From Marivita lacus (lineage in GTDB: Bacteria > Pseudomonadota > Alphaproteobacteria > Rhodobacterales > Rhodobacteraceae): a stretch of DNA of 64,000 nt. Shown here piece after piece: positions 26,094 to 36,074 of the stretch. The DNA lies in contig NZ_BMFC01000003.1 of NCBI RefSeq assembly GCF_014637725.1, forward strand, positions 1-64,000, read 5' to 3'. Position numbers and translations under genes: made by a program. The notes beneath the pieces are model-generated. The model saw only the letters and a list, made by a program, of their open reading frames with translations, had not been told where the DNA came from and made no database searches. Position 1 is the stretch's first letter, and every line of letters begins with the position of its first letter.

Positions 26094-26469
26094 CCGGTTC
26101 GACGAGGGCATGAAAACGCGGCGCGAGGTCTTGGGCGATGCTCATGTCGACCGCGCCGAGGCGGCCAAGACAGAGTTCGACCTGCCGTTCCAGACGCTGA
26201 TCACCGAAGGCGCGTGGGGCACCGTCTGGTCGTCCGACGCGATCAGCCGCCGGGAACGGTCCATGCTGACGCTGGCTTTGCTTGCCGCGACCGGCAATTT
26301 CGAGGAAATCCCGATGCACATTCGCGCCACGGCGCGCACCGGTGCCAGCAAGCAGGACGTGATGGAAGCGTTCCAGCATGTCGCGATCTATGCCGGTGTG
26401 CCAAAGGCGAACCACGCCATCAAACTTGCCAAACAGACCTTTGCCGAAATGGAGGCCTCCGATGACTGA
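26086..26469 (+). CDS. pcaC: 4-Carboxymuconolactone decarboxylase
   Basis: PcaC decarboxylates 4-carboxymuconolactone to beta-ketoadipate enol-lactone. The 127-residue protein is the usual single AhpD-like helical domain: MKTRREVLGDAHVDRAE near the start, TEGAWGTVW, RERSMLTLALLAATG and HIRATARTGASKQDVMEAFQ, here quoted only in part. It overlaps pcaD by 8 bp and pcaH by 8 bp, so the chain is translationally coupled. It is a separate gene, not fused to PcaD as in some actinobacteria. Confidence 0.94.
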   Translation: MSDRFDEGMKTRREVLGDAHVDRAEAAKTEFDLPFQTLITEGAWGTVWSSDAISRRERSMLTLALLAATGNFEEIPMHIRATARTGASKQDVMEAFQHVAIYAGVPKANHAIKLAKQTFAEMEASDD

Positions 26470-27190
26470 AACCGCTGCGCTCATGCCCCGGCGCCGAGAG
26501 GTGCATCCGGACCCGTATTACCCGGATTACAAGACGTCGCTCACGCGGTCGCCGTCGCTGCCACTTTTGTCGATGGAGTCGACGCCGAGCGAGGAAACCG
26601 GCCCGCGCTTTGGGCACAACATGCTGGGGGCGCTGGATAACAACCTGATCAGCAACTACACGCAGGGCAAGGCGCTGGCAGTGGGCGAACGCATCCGTGT
26701 GCATGGTCGGGTGCTGGACGAGACCGGTCGCGCGGTGCCGCACACGCTGGTCGAGGTCTGGCAGGCCAATGCGGGTGGGCGCTATCGGCATATCAAGGAC
26801 ACGTATTTCGCCCCGCTCGACCCGAATTTCGGCGGATGCGGGCGCACGATCACGGATGATAACGGCTATTACGAGTTCATGACAATCCGTCCGGGGGCCT
26901 ATCCCTGGCCCAACCGGGCGAATGACTGGCGGCCGATGCACATCCACTTTTCGATCTTCGGCCATGCCTTTGGCCAGCGGCTCATCAGCCAGATGTATTT
27001 CCAGGGTGATCCGCTGATCGATCTGTGCCCCATCGCCGCCACCGTGCGCGACCGCAGCCAGCTGGACCGGCTGGTGGCACCGCTCGACATGCAGAACTCG
27101 CGCGGCATGGATTACCTTGCCTACAAGTTCGACATCGTGCTGCGCGGCCGCCGACAGACGATGTTCGAGAACAAGCCGGAAGGAATGTAA
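26462..27190 (+). CDS. pcaH: Protocatechuate 3,4-dioxygenase, beta subunit
   Basis: PcaH carries the non-haem Fe(III) centre of the enzyme that opens protocatechuate between its hydroxyl groups to 3-carboxy-cis,cis-muconate. All four iron ligands are present at the numbers used for the Pseudomonas enzyme: Tyr108 (RYRHIKD), Tyr147 (GAYPWPN), His160 and His162 (RPMHIHF). The protein has 242 residues. The ATG at 26462 overlaps the pcaC stop; the longer frame from 26378 lies inside pcaC. It functions with PcaG, encoded 3 bp downstream. Confidence 0.97.
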   Translation: MTETAALMPRRREVHPDPYYPDYKTSLTRSPSLPLLSMESTPSEETGPRFGHNMLGALDNNLISNYTQGKALAVGERIRVHGRVLDETGRAVPHTLVEVWQANAGGRYRHIKDTYFAPLDPNFGGCGRTITDDNGYYEFMTIRPGAYPWPNRANDWRPMHIHFSIFGHAFGQRLISQMYFQGDPLIDLCPIAATVRDRSQLDRLVAPLDMQNSRGMDYLAYKFDIVLRGRRQTMFENKPEGM

Positions 27191-27193
27191 GCC

Positions 27194-27793
27194 ATGACGC
27201 AACCGCTTGATATTCTGGTGGAAACCGCCAGCCAGACTGCTGGGCCTTACGTGCATATCGGCTGCATCCCGACATTTGCCGGGGTCGAGGGGGTCTACCC
27301 CGAAGACCTTGGCCTCAGTCCGATCGAAGACGGTGCCAAGGGTGAGGTGATCACCATCGTCGGCTCGATCTATGACGGCACCGGCTGGGCGATGCGCGAC
27401 GCGATGTTCGAAAGCTGGCAGGCCGATGCGGCTGGTGTCTATCCGGGGCAGGACGGGGCCGACCCCAAGGTGTCGGGCTTCTGCCGCTTTGCCGCCGACA
27501 AGGACACGGGCGAATATACGCTGCGCACCATCAAGCCGGGGCCGGTCAAAGGCCGGAACGGTCAGGTCTTCGCGCCGCATGTTTCGATCTGGATCGTGGC
27601 GCGGGGCATCAACATTGGCCTCAACACGCGCATCTATTTCGACGATGAGGACAACAGCGGTGACCCGCTTCTGGCCCGCATCGAACAGCGTCCGCGCGTG
27701 GATACGCTCATCGCCAAGAAAACGGGCGACGGCACCTATCGGTTCGACATCCGGCTTCAAGGCGAGGGCGAAACGGTGTTTCTTGACCTGTGA
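27194..27793 (+). CDS. pcaG: Protocatechuate 3,4-dioxygenase, alpha subunit
   Basis: The 199-residue alpha subunit shares the intradiol dioxygenase fold with PcaH but lacks the iron ligands; it shapes the active-site mouth. Typical blocks are ETASQTAGPYVHIG near the start, WQADAAGVYPG in the middle, and FAPHVSIWIVARGINIGL with RIYFDDED. It overlaps the pcaB start in a TGATG arrangement. Assembly is expected as an alpha-beta heterooligomer. Confidence 0.96.
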   Translation: MTQPLDILVETASQTAGPYVHIGCIPTFAGVEGVYPEDLGLSPIEDGAKGEVITIVGSIYDGTGWAMRDAMFESWQADAAGVYPGQDGADPKVSGFCRFAADKDTGEYTLRTIKPGPVKGRNGQVFAPHVSIWIVARGINIGLNTRIYFDDEDNSGDPLLARIEQRPRVDTLIAKKTGDGTYRFDIRLQGEGETVFLDL

Positions 27794-28848
27794 TGACGGG
27801 CGTCTTTGACCATCCGTGGTTGTCGGGCCTTTTTGCCGACGGCGAAATCGCGGCGCTTTGGTCCGCCGAGGCGCAGCTTGCGCATATGGTCGCCTTCGAG
27901 GCGGCATGGTCGCGGCACGGTCATCTCGCGGGGCTTTGGTCCAGGGCGGAAGGTGCCTCGGCGGCGACAGCGATCGAAGCAGTGAGCCTTGCGCCCGAAG
28001 ATTTGCGCGACGGTACGGCGCAGGACGGCGTTTGCGTGCCTGCCTTGGTGCGTCTGCTGAAAGACCGGACCAGGGAATCGGCGATCCACACAGGGACCAC
28101 GTCACAGGATGTGATCGACACGGCGACGGTGCTGTCTCTGGTGCCGAGCCTCCAAGTGATCGAGCAGCGGCTTGTGACTTTGGACGACGCGCTGCGTGAC
28201 CTGGAAACCCGCTTCGGGGACATCCCCATGATGGGCCGCACCCGAATGCAGGCGGCGTTGCCGATCACCGTGTCGGACCGGGTGCAGACATGGCGATTGC
28301 CGCTGGAAACCCACCGCGACCGGCTGGCGCAACTGCGACCCCGTGTGGCGCTGGTGCAGATCGGTGGCGCTGCGGGTGACCGTGCCGCCCTTGGGGACGG
28401 GGCGGATGCAATGTGCACCGCCATCGCACAGGAGCTTGGGCTTGGCACCTCGCCGCGCGCGTGGCACGCAATGCGCGACGGGTTGGCCGAGGCAGCCTCC
28501 ACCCTGTCGCTGATCACCGGTACGCTGGGCAAGATGGGACAGGATATCTGCCTGATGGCGCAGCAGGGCATCGACGAGATCACGCTTGCCGGTGGCGGTG
28601 GGTCGTCGGCCATGCCGCACAAGCAGAACCCGGTGCAGGCTGAATTGCTGGTCACATTGGCCCGCTTCAATGCCGTGCAGCTGTCTGGCCTGCATCAGGC
28701 GTTGATCCACGAACAGGAACGGTCGGGTGCGGCATGGGCGCTGGAATGGATGCTGTTGCCACAGATGGTGCAGGCCACCGGGCGCGCCCTGACCGGGGCG
28801 GTTGACCTTGCAGGGCAGATTGTCGATATCGGCGGGACCAAAAACTGA
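27793..28848 (+). CDS. pcaB: 3-Carboxy-cis,cis-muconate cycloisomerase (short form)
   Basis: PcaB lactonises 3-carboxy-cis,cis-muconate to 4-carboxymuconolactone. It belongs to the fumarase/aspartase superfamily; the signature GGGGSSAMPHKQNPVQ is near residue 275, and the earlier blocks TTSQDVIDTATVL and MGRTRMQAALP are present. At 351 residues it is about 100 shorter than the Pseudomonas enzyme, ending soon after the signature and lacking the C-terminal domain. No frameshift is apparent, so this is a short family variant rather than a broken gene. The ATG at 27793 overlaps the pcaG stop. Confidence 0.92.
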   Translation: MTGVFDHPWLSGLFADGEIAALWSAEAQLAHMVAFEAAWSRHGHLAGLWSRAEGASAATAIEAVSLAPEDLRDGTAQDGVCVPALVRLLKDRTRESAIHTGTTSQDVIDTATVLSLVPSLQVIEQRLVTLDDALRDLETRFGDIPMMGRTRMQAALPITVSDRVQTWRLPLETHRDRLAQLRPRVALVQIGGAAGDRAALGDGADAMCTAIAQELGLGTSPRAWHAMRDGLAEAASTLSLITGTLGKMGQDICLMAQQGIDEITLAGGGGSSAMPHKQNPVQAELLVTLARFNAVQLSGLHQALIHEQERSGAAWALEWMLLPQMVQATGRALTGAVDLAGQIVDIGGTKN

Positions 28849-28886
28849 CCGGCTCCGCGCAGGGCAAAACCAGCAGGACACACCTC

Positions 28887-30164
28887 ATGAACGAAAACAG
28901 GGTCATCATCGCCGGCGGCGGTATCGCGGGATTGGCGCTTGGCCTGACGCTGCACCAGATCGGGGTGCCGTTCACCGTGTTCGAATCCGCCAAGGAGATG
29001 CGGCCTCTGGGTGTCGGTATCAATCTGCAACCCAACGCTGTGCGCGAACTCTTCGATCTTGGGATCACCGCCGACGCACTGGATCGGGCCGGTGTGCCCG
29101 CTCGGGAATGGGCGCTGGTTGGATTGAACGGGCGCGAGGTCTATTCCGAACCACGCGGGCTGGGTGCAGGGTACAACTGGCCACAATACGCCATGCATCG
29201 CGGGCAATTGCACATGCTGCTTTATGAAACACTGGTCGATCGCGCCGGTCCCGAGGCGGTGCAGCTGGGCGCGAAGGTGGTGTCTTTCGCCAAGGACGGC
29301 ACAGGCGTGGCGGCCGAACTGCAGGTCGATGGCGCAACGCGGTACGAACGCGGGCGCCTGCTGGTGGCTGCCGATGGCATCCATTCCGCGATCCGTGCGC
29401 AGATGTATCCCGATCAGCCGCCGATCCATTGGGGCGGTGCCGTCATGTGGCGCGGCACCGTGCGGGCAAAGCCGTTGCGCACGCAATCGTCTTTCGTGGG
29501 GTTGGGTACGCATCGGCACCGCATGGTGATCTACCCGATCTCGCAACCGGATGAGACCGGCACCGCGCTTATCAACTGGATCGCCGAGGTCACGATGGAC
29601 GAGACGGGCGGCTGGCAGCAGGATGGCTGGTTCAGGCAGGTCGAGATCGACGATTTCATCCATCATTTCGAGGGCTTCCGCTATGACTGGCTGGATGTTC
29701 CCGCGATGCTGCGCGATGCCGATTGCGCCTATGTGAACCCGATGATCGATCGCGATCCGGTGACCAGCTGGGTGGATGGCCCGGTCGCCCTCATGGGGGA
29801 CGCGGCTCATGCGATGTACCCCACCGGGTCGAACGGGGCGAGCCAAGCAATCGTGGATGCGCGGGTGATCGGGGCCAAGTTTCTGGAATACGGTGTGACC
29901 GAGGCCGCGCTCTCTGCCTATGACGCGCAACTGTGTGGCCCGGTGTCGGAACTGGTGCTGCGCAATCGCGGGGCGGGGCCGTTCGGTTTGCTCAACCTGC
30001 TGGACGAACGCTGCGGCGGTGTGTTCGATGACATCGACGACGTGATCCCTGCCGAAGAACGCGCTGAATTCATGGGCCGGTACAAGGCTGCCGCAGGCTT
30101 TGCCATCGAGACGCTGAATGCCGCCGACATGACCATTCCGGCAGGTGCGCGTCTGAACGGGTGA
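28887..30164 (+). CDS. FAD-dependent aromatic monooxygenase of unknown substrate
   Basis: A group A flavoprotein monooxygenase of 425 residues. The FAD motif is VIIAGGGIAGLALGLTL at residues 6-22, the DG motif is LLVAADGIHSAIRAQM near 160-175, and the second FAD block is VALMGDAAHAMYPTGSNGAS near 297-316. The opening GVGINLQPNAVREL is typical of the salicylate hydroxylase / PhzS-like branch. It follows pcaB by 38 bp and precedes pcaF, so it is probably co-transcribed with the beta-ketoadipate genes, but no step of that pathway needs it. It may feed another hydroxybenzoate into protocatechuate; the substrate is unknown. Confidence 0.88.
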   Translation: MNENRVIIAGGGIAGLALGLTLHQIGVPFTVFESAKEMRPLGVGINLQPNAVRELFDLGITADALDRAGVPAREWALVGLNGREVYSEPRGLGAGYNWPQYAMHRGQLHMLLYETLVDRAGPEAVQLGAKVVSFAKDGTGVAAELQVDGATRYERGRLLVAADGIHSAIRAQMYPDQPPIHWGGAVMWRGTVRAKPLRTQSSFVGLGTHRHRMVIYPISQPDETGTALINWIAEVTMDETGGWQQDGWFRQVEIDDFIHHFEGFRYDWLDVPAMLRDADCAYVNPMIDRDPVTSWVDGPVALMGDAAHAMYPTGSNGASQAIVDARVIGAKFLEYGVTEAALSAYDAQLCGPVSELVLRNRGAGPFGLLNLLDERCGGVFDDIDDVIPAEERAEFMGRYKAAAGFAIETLNAADMTIPAGARLNG

Positions 30165-30232
30165 CTTGCAATCGGGTCCGGTTCCAAGGCCTTATGCGGT
30201 GACATTCACCCCGCCACGCCGGAGCGCCCCCG

Positions 30233-31435
<1,203 letters not shown>

Positions 31436-31447
31436 ACCCGCCAAGCC

Positions 31448-32329
31448 TCAGATCAGCATGTTGCGCGGATCACCGATCAGCCGCGCGTAATGCGACAGGA
31501 ACCGCGCCGCGTCGGCCCCGTTGATCACCCGGTGATCATAGGACAGGTCGAGCGGCACCATCGGCACTGGGCGGGGGATATCGCCGTTCCAGACCGTGAT
31601 GGTCTCGGTCCGCGTGATACCAAGGATCGCCACTTCGGGCGGGTTGACGATCGGGGTAAAGGCCGTGCCGCCGATGCCGCCCAGATTGGTGATCGTCATG
31701 GACGCGCCGCCCATTTCGTCCGGTCCCACCTTGCGCGCCTGCGCGCGGCCGGCAAGATCGCCGATTTCGGCCGCGATCTGCCACAGTCCCTTGCGGTCGG
31801 CGTTGCGGATGACCGGCACCATCAGCCCATGCGCCGTGTCAACAGCGATGCCGACATGCACGTACTCCTTGAGGAAAAGCGTCTCTCCATCCGCCGACAG
31901 CGAAGCGTTGAACCGGGGAAAGGCGCGCAGGCTTCGGGCAAGGGCAGCCACGTGAAACGCCAGCGCCGTGAGCTTGACGCCGCGCGTTTGCGCCTCGGCT
32001 TTCAGGCTTTGACGGAACGCCTCGATGGCGCTGACATCGGCGCGGTCATGATGCGTGACCGCCGGGATCAGCGATTGCGCGGCCGCCAGATTGCGCGCGG
32101 CAACCCTGGCAAAGCGGCTCATCGGTTCTTCGGTCACCGGGCCGTATTGGCTATGATCGACCTGCCAGAAGGACGTGTCGCCGGAGGGTGCCGAAGCGGG
32201 TGCTGTGCCGCCGTCCAGATCCTCGGGGCCGATGGTCTTGCGCCCGAGCTTTTTGGCCAAGGCTTCGATCTCGACGCCTTTCTCGCGGGCAAGGCGGCGG
32301 GTGGCGGGGCTTGCGATGTACTCTGCCAT
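31448..32329 (-). CDS. 2-Oxoacid dehydrogenase E2 acyltransferase, catalytic part without lipoyl domain
   Basis: A 293-residue E2 protein containing a peripheral-subunit-binding domain (residues about 3-38, IASPATRRLAREKGVEI) and the CAT-like catalytic domain (about 60-293). The acyl-transfer histidine is His266 in YDHRVINGADAARF; the Asn in place of the usual Asp also occurs, as I recall, in Azotobacter E2p, so it should be active. There is no lipoyl domain: the start at 32329, with AAGGAG upstream, begins directly at the binding domain. The missing lipoyl domains are in the gene at 33782-35077, which has a degenerate catalytic domain. The two together probably form the E2 core. Confidence 0.85.
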   Translation of the reverse strand: MAEYIASPATRRLAREKGVEIEALAKKLGRKTIGPEDLDGGTAPASAPSGDTSFWQVDHSQYGPVTEEPMSRFARVAARNLAAAQSLIPAVTHHDRADVSAIEAFRQSLKAEAQTRGVKLTALAFHVAALARSLRAFPRFNASLSADGETLFLKEYVHVGIAVDTAHGLMVPVIRNADRKGLWQIAAEIGDLAGRAQARKVGPDEMGGASMTITNLGGIGGTAFTPIVNPPEVAILGITRTETITVWNGDIPRPVPMVPLDLSYDHRVINGADAARFLSHYARLIGDPRNMLI

Positions 32330-32339
32330 GTCTGCTCCT

Positions 32340-33764
32340 TTACCAGCTTGCCGAGATGTATTGCGTTTCCATGAATTCGAGCATGCCTTCATGCCCGCCT
32401 TCGCGGCCCAGCCCGGATTGCTTGGTGCCGCCAAAGGGCGCTGCCGGGTCGCTGACCAGACCCCGGTTCAGTCCAACCATGCCGTAATCCAGCCGTTCGC
32501 AGACCTGCAACGCGCGTTTGAAATCGCCGGAAAATACATAGGCGACAAGCCCGTATTCGGTGTTGTTCGCGCGATGGATGACCTCTTCCTGATCGCGGAA
32601 GGTCTGGATCGCGGCAACGGGTCCAAATATCTCGTCCTGCACGCAATCGGCATCCTCGGACACGTTCGACAGCACCGTCGGCGGATAGTAGAACCCCTTG
32701 CCCTCGGGCACGGTGCCGCCGCATTCGATCCTGGCACCCTTGGCCACCGCATCGGCGACGAACGCCGCCACCTTGTCGCGCGTGTCTGCATTGACCAGCG
32801 GGCCGACATCGACGGACGGGTCGGAGCCATCGCCGACCTTGAGCGCCGACATGCGCTCCGTCAGGCGTCTGGTGAACGCCTCTGCGATATTTTCATGCAC
32901 GTATATGCGGTTTGCCGCCGTGCAGGCCTCGCCCAGATTGCGCATCTTGGCCAGCATGGTGCCTTCGATGGCGGTGTCCATGTCGGCGTCTTCGAGCACC
33001 ACCACGGGCGCGTTGCCGCCCAGCTCCATCGCGGGCTTCAGAACCTGATCGGCAGCGGACTTCAACAGCTTGCGACCCACACCTGTGGACCCGGTGAAAC
33101 TGACCACGCGCACGCGCGGATCGTGCAGCATGTGATCCACCAGCGCGCCGGTCTTGCGCGAGGGCAGCACGTTGACGAGGCCCGGCGGAACGCCTGCCTC
33201 TTCCAGAAGCGGCATCAGCGCCAGCATGGTCAGCGGCGTTTCGGACGCGGGTTTGATGATGACGGCGCAGCCTGCGGCGAGCGCGGGCGCGATCTTGCGG
33301 GTGCCCATTGCAGCGGGGTAGTTCCAGGGCGTGATCAGCACCGCAAGTCCCGCCGGTTTGTGCTGTACGAGGATACGCGCGCCCGAGGCCGGGGCATGGG
33401 TGATCATCCCGTCCGCGCGCACGGCCTCTTCGGCGAACCAGCGGAAGAACTCGGCGGCATAGGTGGCCTCGCCCTTGGCATCCGTCCCCGCCTTGCCGTT
33501 CTCCAGCGTGATGAGATGGGCAAAATGATCCAGCCGCGCGGTCATCAATTCCCATGCGCGGCGCAGCACTTCAGACCTTTGACGTGGCGTGCGCGCCGCC
33601 CAGTCGGCCATCGCCTTTTCGGCCGCGTCCAGAGCCCTGTCGGCGTCCGCGATGTCAGCGGAGGCGACCGAGGCGATCACCTCTTCAGTGGCGGGGTTGA
33701 TGACGTCGAAACGCTCGGCGGTCTTGTGCCACGCGCCGTCGATATAAAGATCGGTATAGTCCAT
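32340..33764 (-). CDS. NAD(P)-dependent aldehyde dehydrogenase (succinate-semialdehyde type)
   Basis: A 474-residue aldehyde dehydrogenase. It has the cofactor block ITPWNYPAAMGTRKIAPAL near residue 145, FTGSTGVGRKLL near 225, the glutamate in MELGGNAPVV near 250 and the catalytic cysteine in NLGEACTAANRIYV near 284. The nearest familiar group is GabD (succinate-semialdehyde dehydrogenase), but small aldehydes in general are possible. It lies between the two E2 genes with gaps of 10 and 17 bp, so it is part of the dehydrogenase-complex operon and may oxidise the aldehyde that an acetoin-type complex releases. Confidence 0.9.
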   Translation of the reverse strand: MDYTDLYIDGAWHKTAERFDVINPATEEVIASVASADIADADRALDAAEKAMADWAARTPRQRSEVLRRAWELMTARLDHFAHLITLENGKAGTDAKGEATYAAEFFRWFAEEAVRADGMITHAPASGARILVQHKPAGLAVLITPWNYPAAMGTRKIAPALAAGCAVIIKPASETPLTMLALMPLLEEAGVPPGLVNVLPSRKTGALVDHMLHDPRVRVVSFTGSTGVGRKLLKSAADQVLKPAMELGGNAPVVVLEDADMDTAIEGTMLAKMRNLGEACTAANRIYVHENIAEAFTRRLTERMSALKVGDGSDPSVDVGPLVNADTRDKVAAFVADAVAKGARIECGGTVPEGKGFYYPPTVLSNVSEDADCVQDEIFGPVAAIQTFRDQEEVIHRANNTEYGLVAYVFSGDFKRALQVCERLDYGMVGLNRGLVSDPAAPFGGTKQSGLGREGGHEGMLEFMETQYISASW

Positions 33765-33781
33765 GTCGGTCCCCCGGAAGG

Positions 33782-35077
33782 TCAGAGCAGGTGGCGGAGC
33801 GGTTGCTCCACCCGGCCTGCGAAATCGGTCAGAAGCTGGATTGCGGCTTGCGCGTCCAACTGGTCAGCGGCGCAATCAAGCGTGATCCGCAGACCCTTGC
33901 GCCGCAGTGTGATCGTGAGAACCGGCACGGTGTCCGCGCCCATATCGGCGCTGCGGATCGTCGTGCCGCGAAGATCGCGCAAGATCAGGTCGGGTGCCGC
34001 GTCGGTTTTCGTGACGCCCGAAAGCGTGCGGCTGTCGGGCATGGCGTAGGTCTGCGAGGTGCCGAAACGATCGACAGCAATGTTGGCGGCGTTGGGCAGG
34101 GACGCACCGGCAAGAGCTGCAAGGATCGCGTCCGGATCGGTAAGGCCGTGGGTTTCCCCGGCCCATGTGGCGAAAGCGGGAAGGGCATCGCCTGTAACCT
34201 TGGCCACAAGGTGATGCATGGCGGCGGCGGCAGCAGCTGTCGGTTGAGCCGATTTCCGAGGTAGCGCCTTGAGCACGTCGAGATCGCGGACATGGAAGGG
34301 TTGCGGATGCCCGGCCTCGACCAGCAGGGACAGGTCCAGCCCCTGTTCCAGCGCGAGCCTGCGCAGCTTGGGCGAGGCAAGGATACGGCCATGCGTCGGT
34401 TGAGGCGTGGGTGTTGCAGGGGCAGGCCGCTCCTTGGCCCTTTCGGGCTTCGTCGCTTCGGCAACGGCGGGCGTTTCGTGGTCAGACGGCGGCGGGGACT
34501 TGGCGCTGCGCGCTAGCGGTGCATCCGGTTTCTCGGCACTGATGATCGCGACCGCTTGCCCCACGGGAACATTCTCTCCGGCCTCGGCCAGAGTGGCGGC
34601 AAGATAGCCGTCAGTTCCCGCCTCGACTTCCATCGTGCTCTTGTCGGTCTCCACTTCGAAGAGCACATCGTCGGCCTTGACCGCATCGCCGGGAGATTTC
34701 TGCCAGCTGACCAAAAGGCCACTGTCCTGCGCCATGCCCAGTTGCGGCATGGTCACAGACTTACCTTCGGGCAGTGCGTTGGATGTCTCGACCGGCACGG
34801 CGGTGGCGGGTGCCTCGGGCGCGGGGCCTTCGTCATCGGCACTGTCCGAAATGCGCGCGATTACAGCTCCGACTTTGACGTCTTCACCCTCGGCCGCCGA
34901 CACGCCGGTCAGAAAGCCGCTGGCCTGCGCCTCGACCTCCATCGTGGCCTTGTCGGTTTCCACCTCGAACAGGGCGTCACCCTTGGTCACCGGATCGCCG
35001 GGGGCCTTGAGCCATGACACGATCTTGCCCGCATCCTGCGCCATGCCCAGTTGAGGCATTGTCACATCATGCCGCAT
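33782..35077 (-). CDS. Di-lipoyl E2 protein with degenerate catalytic domain
   Basis: A 431-residue E2-like protein. Two lipoyl domains lie at about 4-77 and 107-178, with lipoylation sites Lys43 and Lys146, each in VETDK-[AS]-TMEVE. A peripheral-subunit-binding domain follows at about 228-262 (ILASPKLRRLALEQGLDL). The C-terminal 170 residues align with the E2 acyltransferase fold, but where the active E2 has YDHRVINGADAARF this one has LDCAADQLDAQAAIQ, so the catalytic histidine is gone. It probably serves as swinging-arm carrier for the catalytic E2 at 31448-32329. It overlaps E1-beta by 11 bp. Confidence 0.85.
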   Translation of the reverse strand: MRHDVTMPQLGMAQDAGKIVSWLKAPGDPVTKGDALFEVETDKATMEVEAQASGFLTGVSAAEGEDVKVGAVIARISDSADDEGPAPEAPATAVPVETSNALPEGKSVTMPQLGMAQDSGLLVSWQKSPGDAVKADDVLFEVETDKSTMEVEAGTDGYLAATLAEAGENVPVGQAVAIISAEKPDAPLARSAKSPPPSDHETPAVAEATKPERAKERPAPATPTPQPTHGRILASPKLRRLALEQGLDLSLLVEAGHPQPFHVRDLDVLKALPRKSAQPTAAAAAAMHHLVAKVTGDALPAFATWAGETHGLTDPDAILAALAGASLPNAANIAVDRFGTSQTYAMPDSRTLSGVTKTDAAPDLILRDLRGTTIRSADMGADTVPVLTITLRRKGLRITLDCAADQLDAQAAIQLLTDFAGRVEQPLRHLL

Positions 35078-36062
35078 GAATCATCTCCCCGGAGCAGAGC
35101 TTGCACGCCATCTCGATCACGCGGTCGGGTGTCGGGACGGTGATGTCTTCCAGCGCCGGGCTGAAGGGGATCGGCACGTCCATCGCGCCCATGCGCACCA
35201 CGGGTGTGTCGAGGTGGTAGAACGCCTTTTCGTTCAGGCGCGACGCGATTTCCGACGTGATGCCATAGCTTTGGTGGCCTTCGTCGATCACGATGGCGCG
35301 GCTGGTTTTCTTGACGCTTTGGATCAGGGTCGCCTCGTCCAGCGGAACGATGGTGCGCGGGTCGATCACCTCGGCCTCGATTCCTTCTTTCGACAGGATC
35401 GCGGCGGCCTTCTCGGCCACCTGCACCATCGAGGACGTGGCGATCAGGGTGATATCGCTGCCTTCGCGCTTGATATGCGCCTCGCCGAAGGGGATCAGGT
35501 ATTCCTCCTCCGGAACCGGGGCCTTGTCCTGGTACATCAGCTTGTCTTCGAAGATCACAACCGGGTTGTTGTCGCGGATCGCGGTCTTCATCAGGCCCTT
35601 TGCCTCGTAGGCTGAAGACGGCATCGCCACCTTGAGCCCCGGAATATGCGCCACCAGCGCCTGCAGGGATTGCGAGTGCTGCGCGGCCGAGCGACGGGTC
35701 GCGCCCATGTTGGTGCGCAGGACCAGCGGCACGTTCAGCTTGCCGCCCGACATGTAGTGGATCTTGGCCGCCTGGTTGCAGAGCTGGTCCATGATCAGGA
35801 AGATGAAATCGCCGAACATCAAGTCGACGATGGGGCGCGCGCCGGTCATGGCGGCACCAACTGCGATGCCCATAAAGCCGGGTTCGGCGATGGGCGTGTC
35901 GATGACACGCTCGGTGCCGAATTCCTCGACCAGACCGGACAGCACCTTGAACGGCGTTCCGGCCTCGGCCACATCTTCGCCCAGCAGGAACACTGTGGGA
36001 TCGCGGCGCATTTCCTCGGCGATGGCCTCGTTCACGGCCTGGGACAGGGTGATCTCTCTCAT
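35067..36062 (-). CDS. 2-Oxoacid/acetoin dehydrogenase E1, beta subunit
   Basis: The 331-residue beta subunit of a thiamine-diphosphate E1. It has the opening REITLSQAVNEAIAEEM, GEDVAEAGTPFKVLSGL near residue 28, the glutamate block DTPIAEPGFMGIAVGAAM near 60 that activates ThDP, and VPLVLRTNMGATRR. It pairs with E1-alpha encoded 12 bp upstream. Sequence alone does not separate pyruvate, branched-chain or acetoin dehydrogenase; the aldehyde dehydrogenase in the operon favours an acetoin-like cleavage reaction. Confidence 0.9.
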   Translation of the reverse strand: MREITLSQAVNEAIAEEMRRDPTVFLLGEDVAEAGTPFKVLSGLVEEFGTERVIDTPIAEPGFMGIAVGAAMTGARPIVDLMFGDFIFLIMDQLCNQAAKIHYMSGGKLNVPLVLRTNMGATRRSAAQHSQSLQALVAHIPGLKVAMPSSAYEAKGLMKTAIRDNNPVVIFEDKLMYQDKAPVPEEEYLIPFGEAHIKREGSDITLIATSSMVQVAEKAAAILSKEGIEAEVIDPRTIVPLDEATLIQSVKKTSRAIVIDEGHQSYGITSEIASRLNEKAFYHLDTPVVRMGAMDVPIPFSPALEDITVPTPDRVIEMACKLCSGEMIHAA

Positions 36063-36074
36063 GTCGGTCTCTCC

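Noticed and set aside
26420-28105. 561-codon minus-strand frame opposite pcaHGB
   Set aside because: Antisense to three secure genes with conserved catalytic residues.
31448-32329. Catalytic defect in E2 because HxxxD is HRVIN
   Set aside because: Asn at this place occurs in known active E2 proteins of the pyruvate type, so it is not evidence of inactivity.
32175-34049. 624-codon plus-strand frame opposite the aldehyde dehydrogenase
   Set aside because: Antisense to a complete aldehyde dehydrogenase with its catalytic cysteine; translation has no domain.
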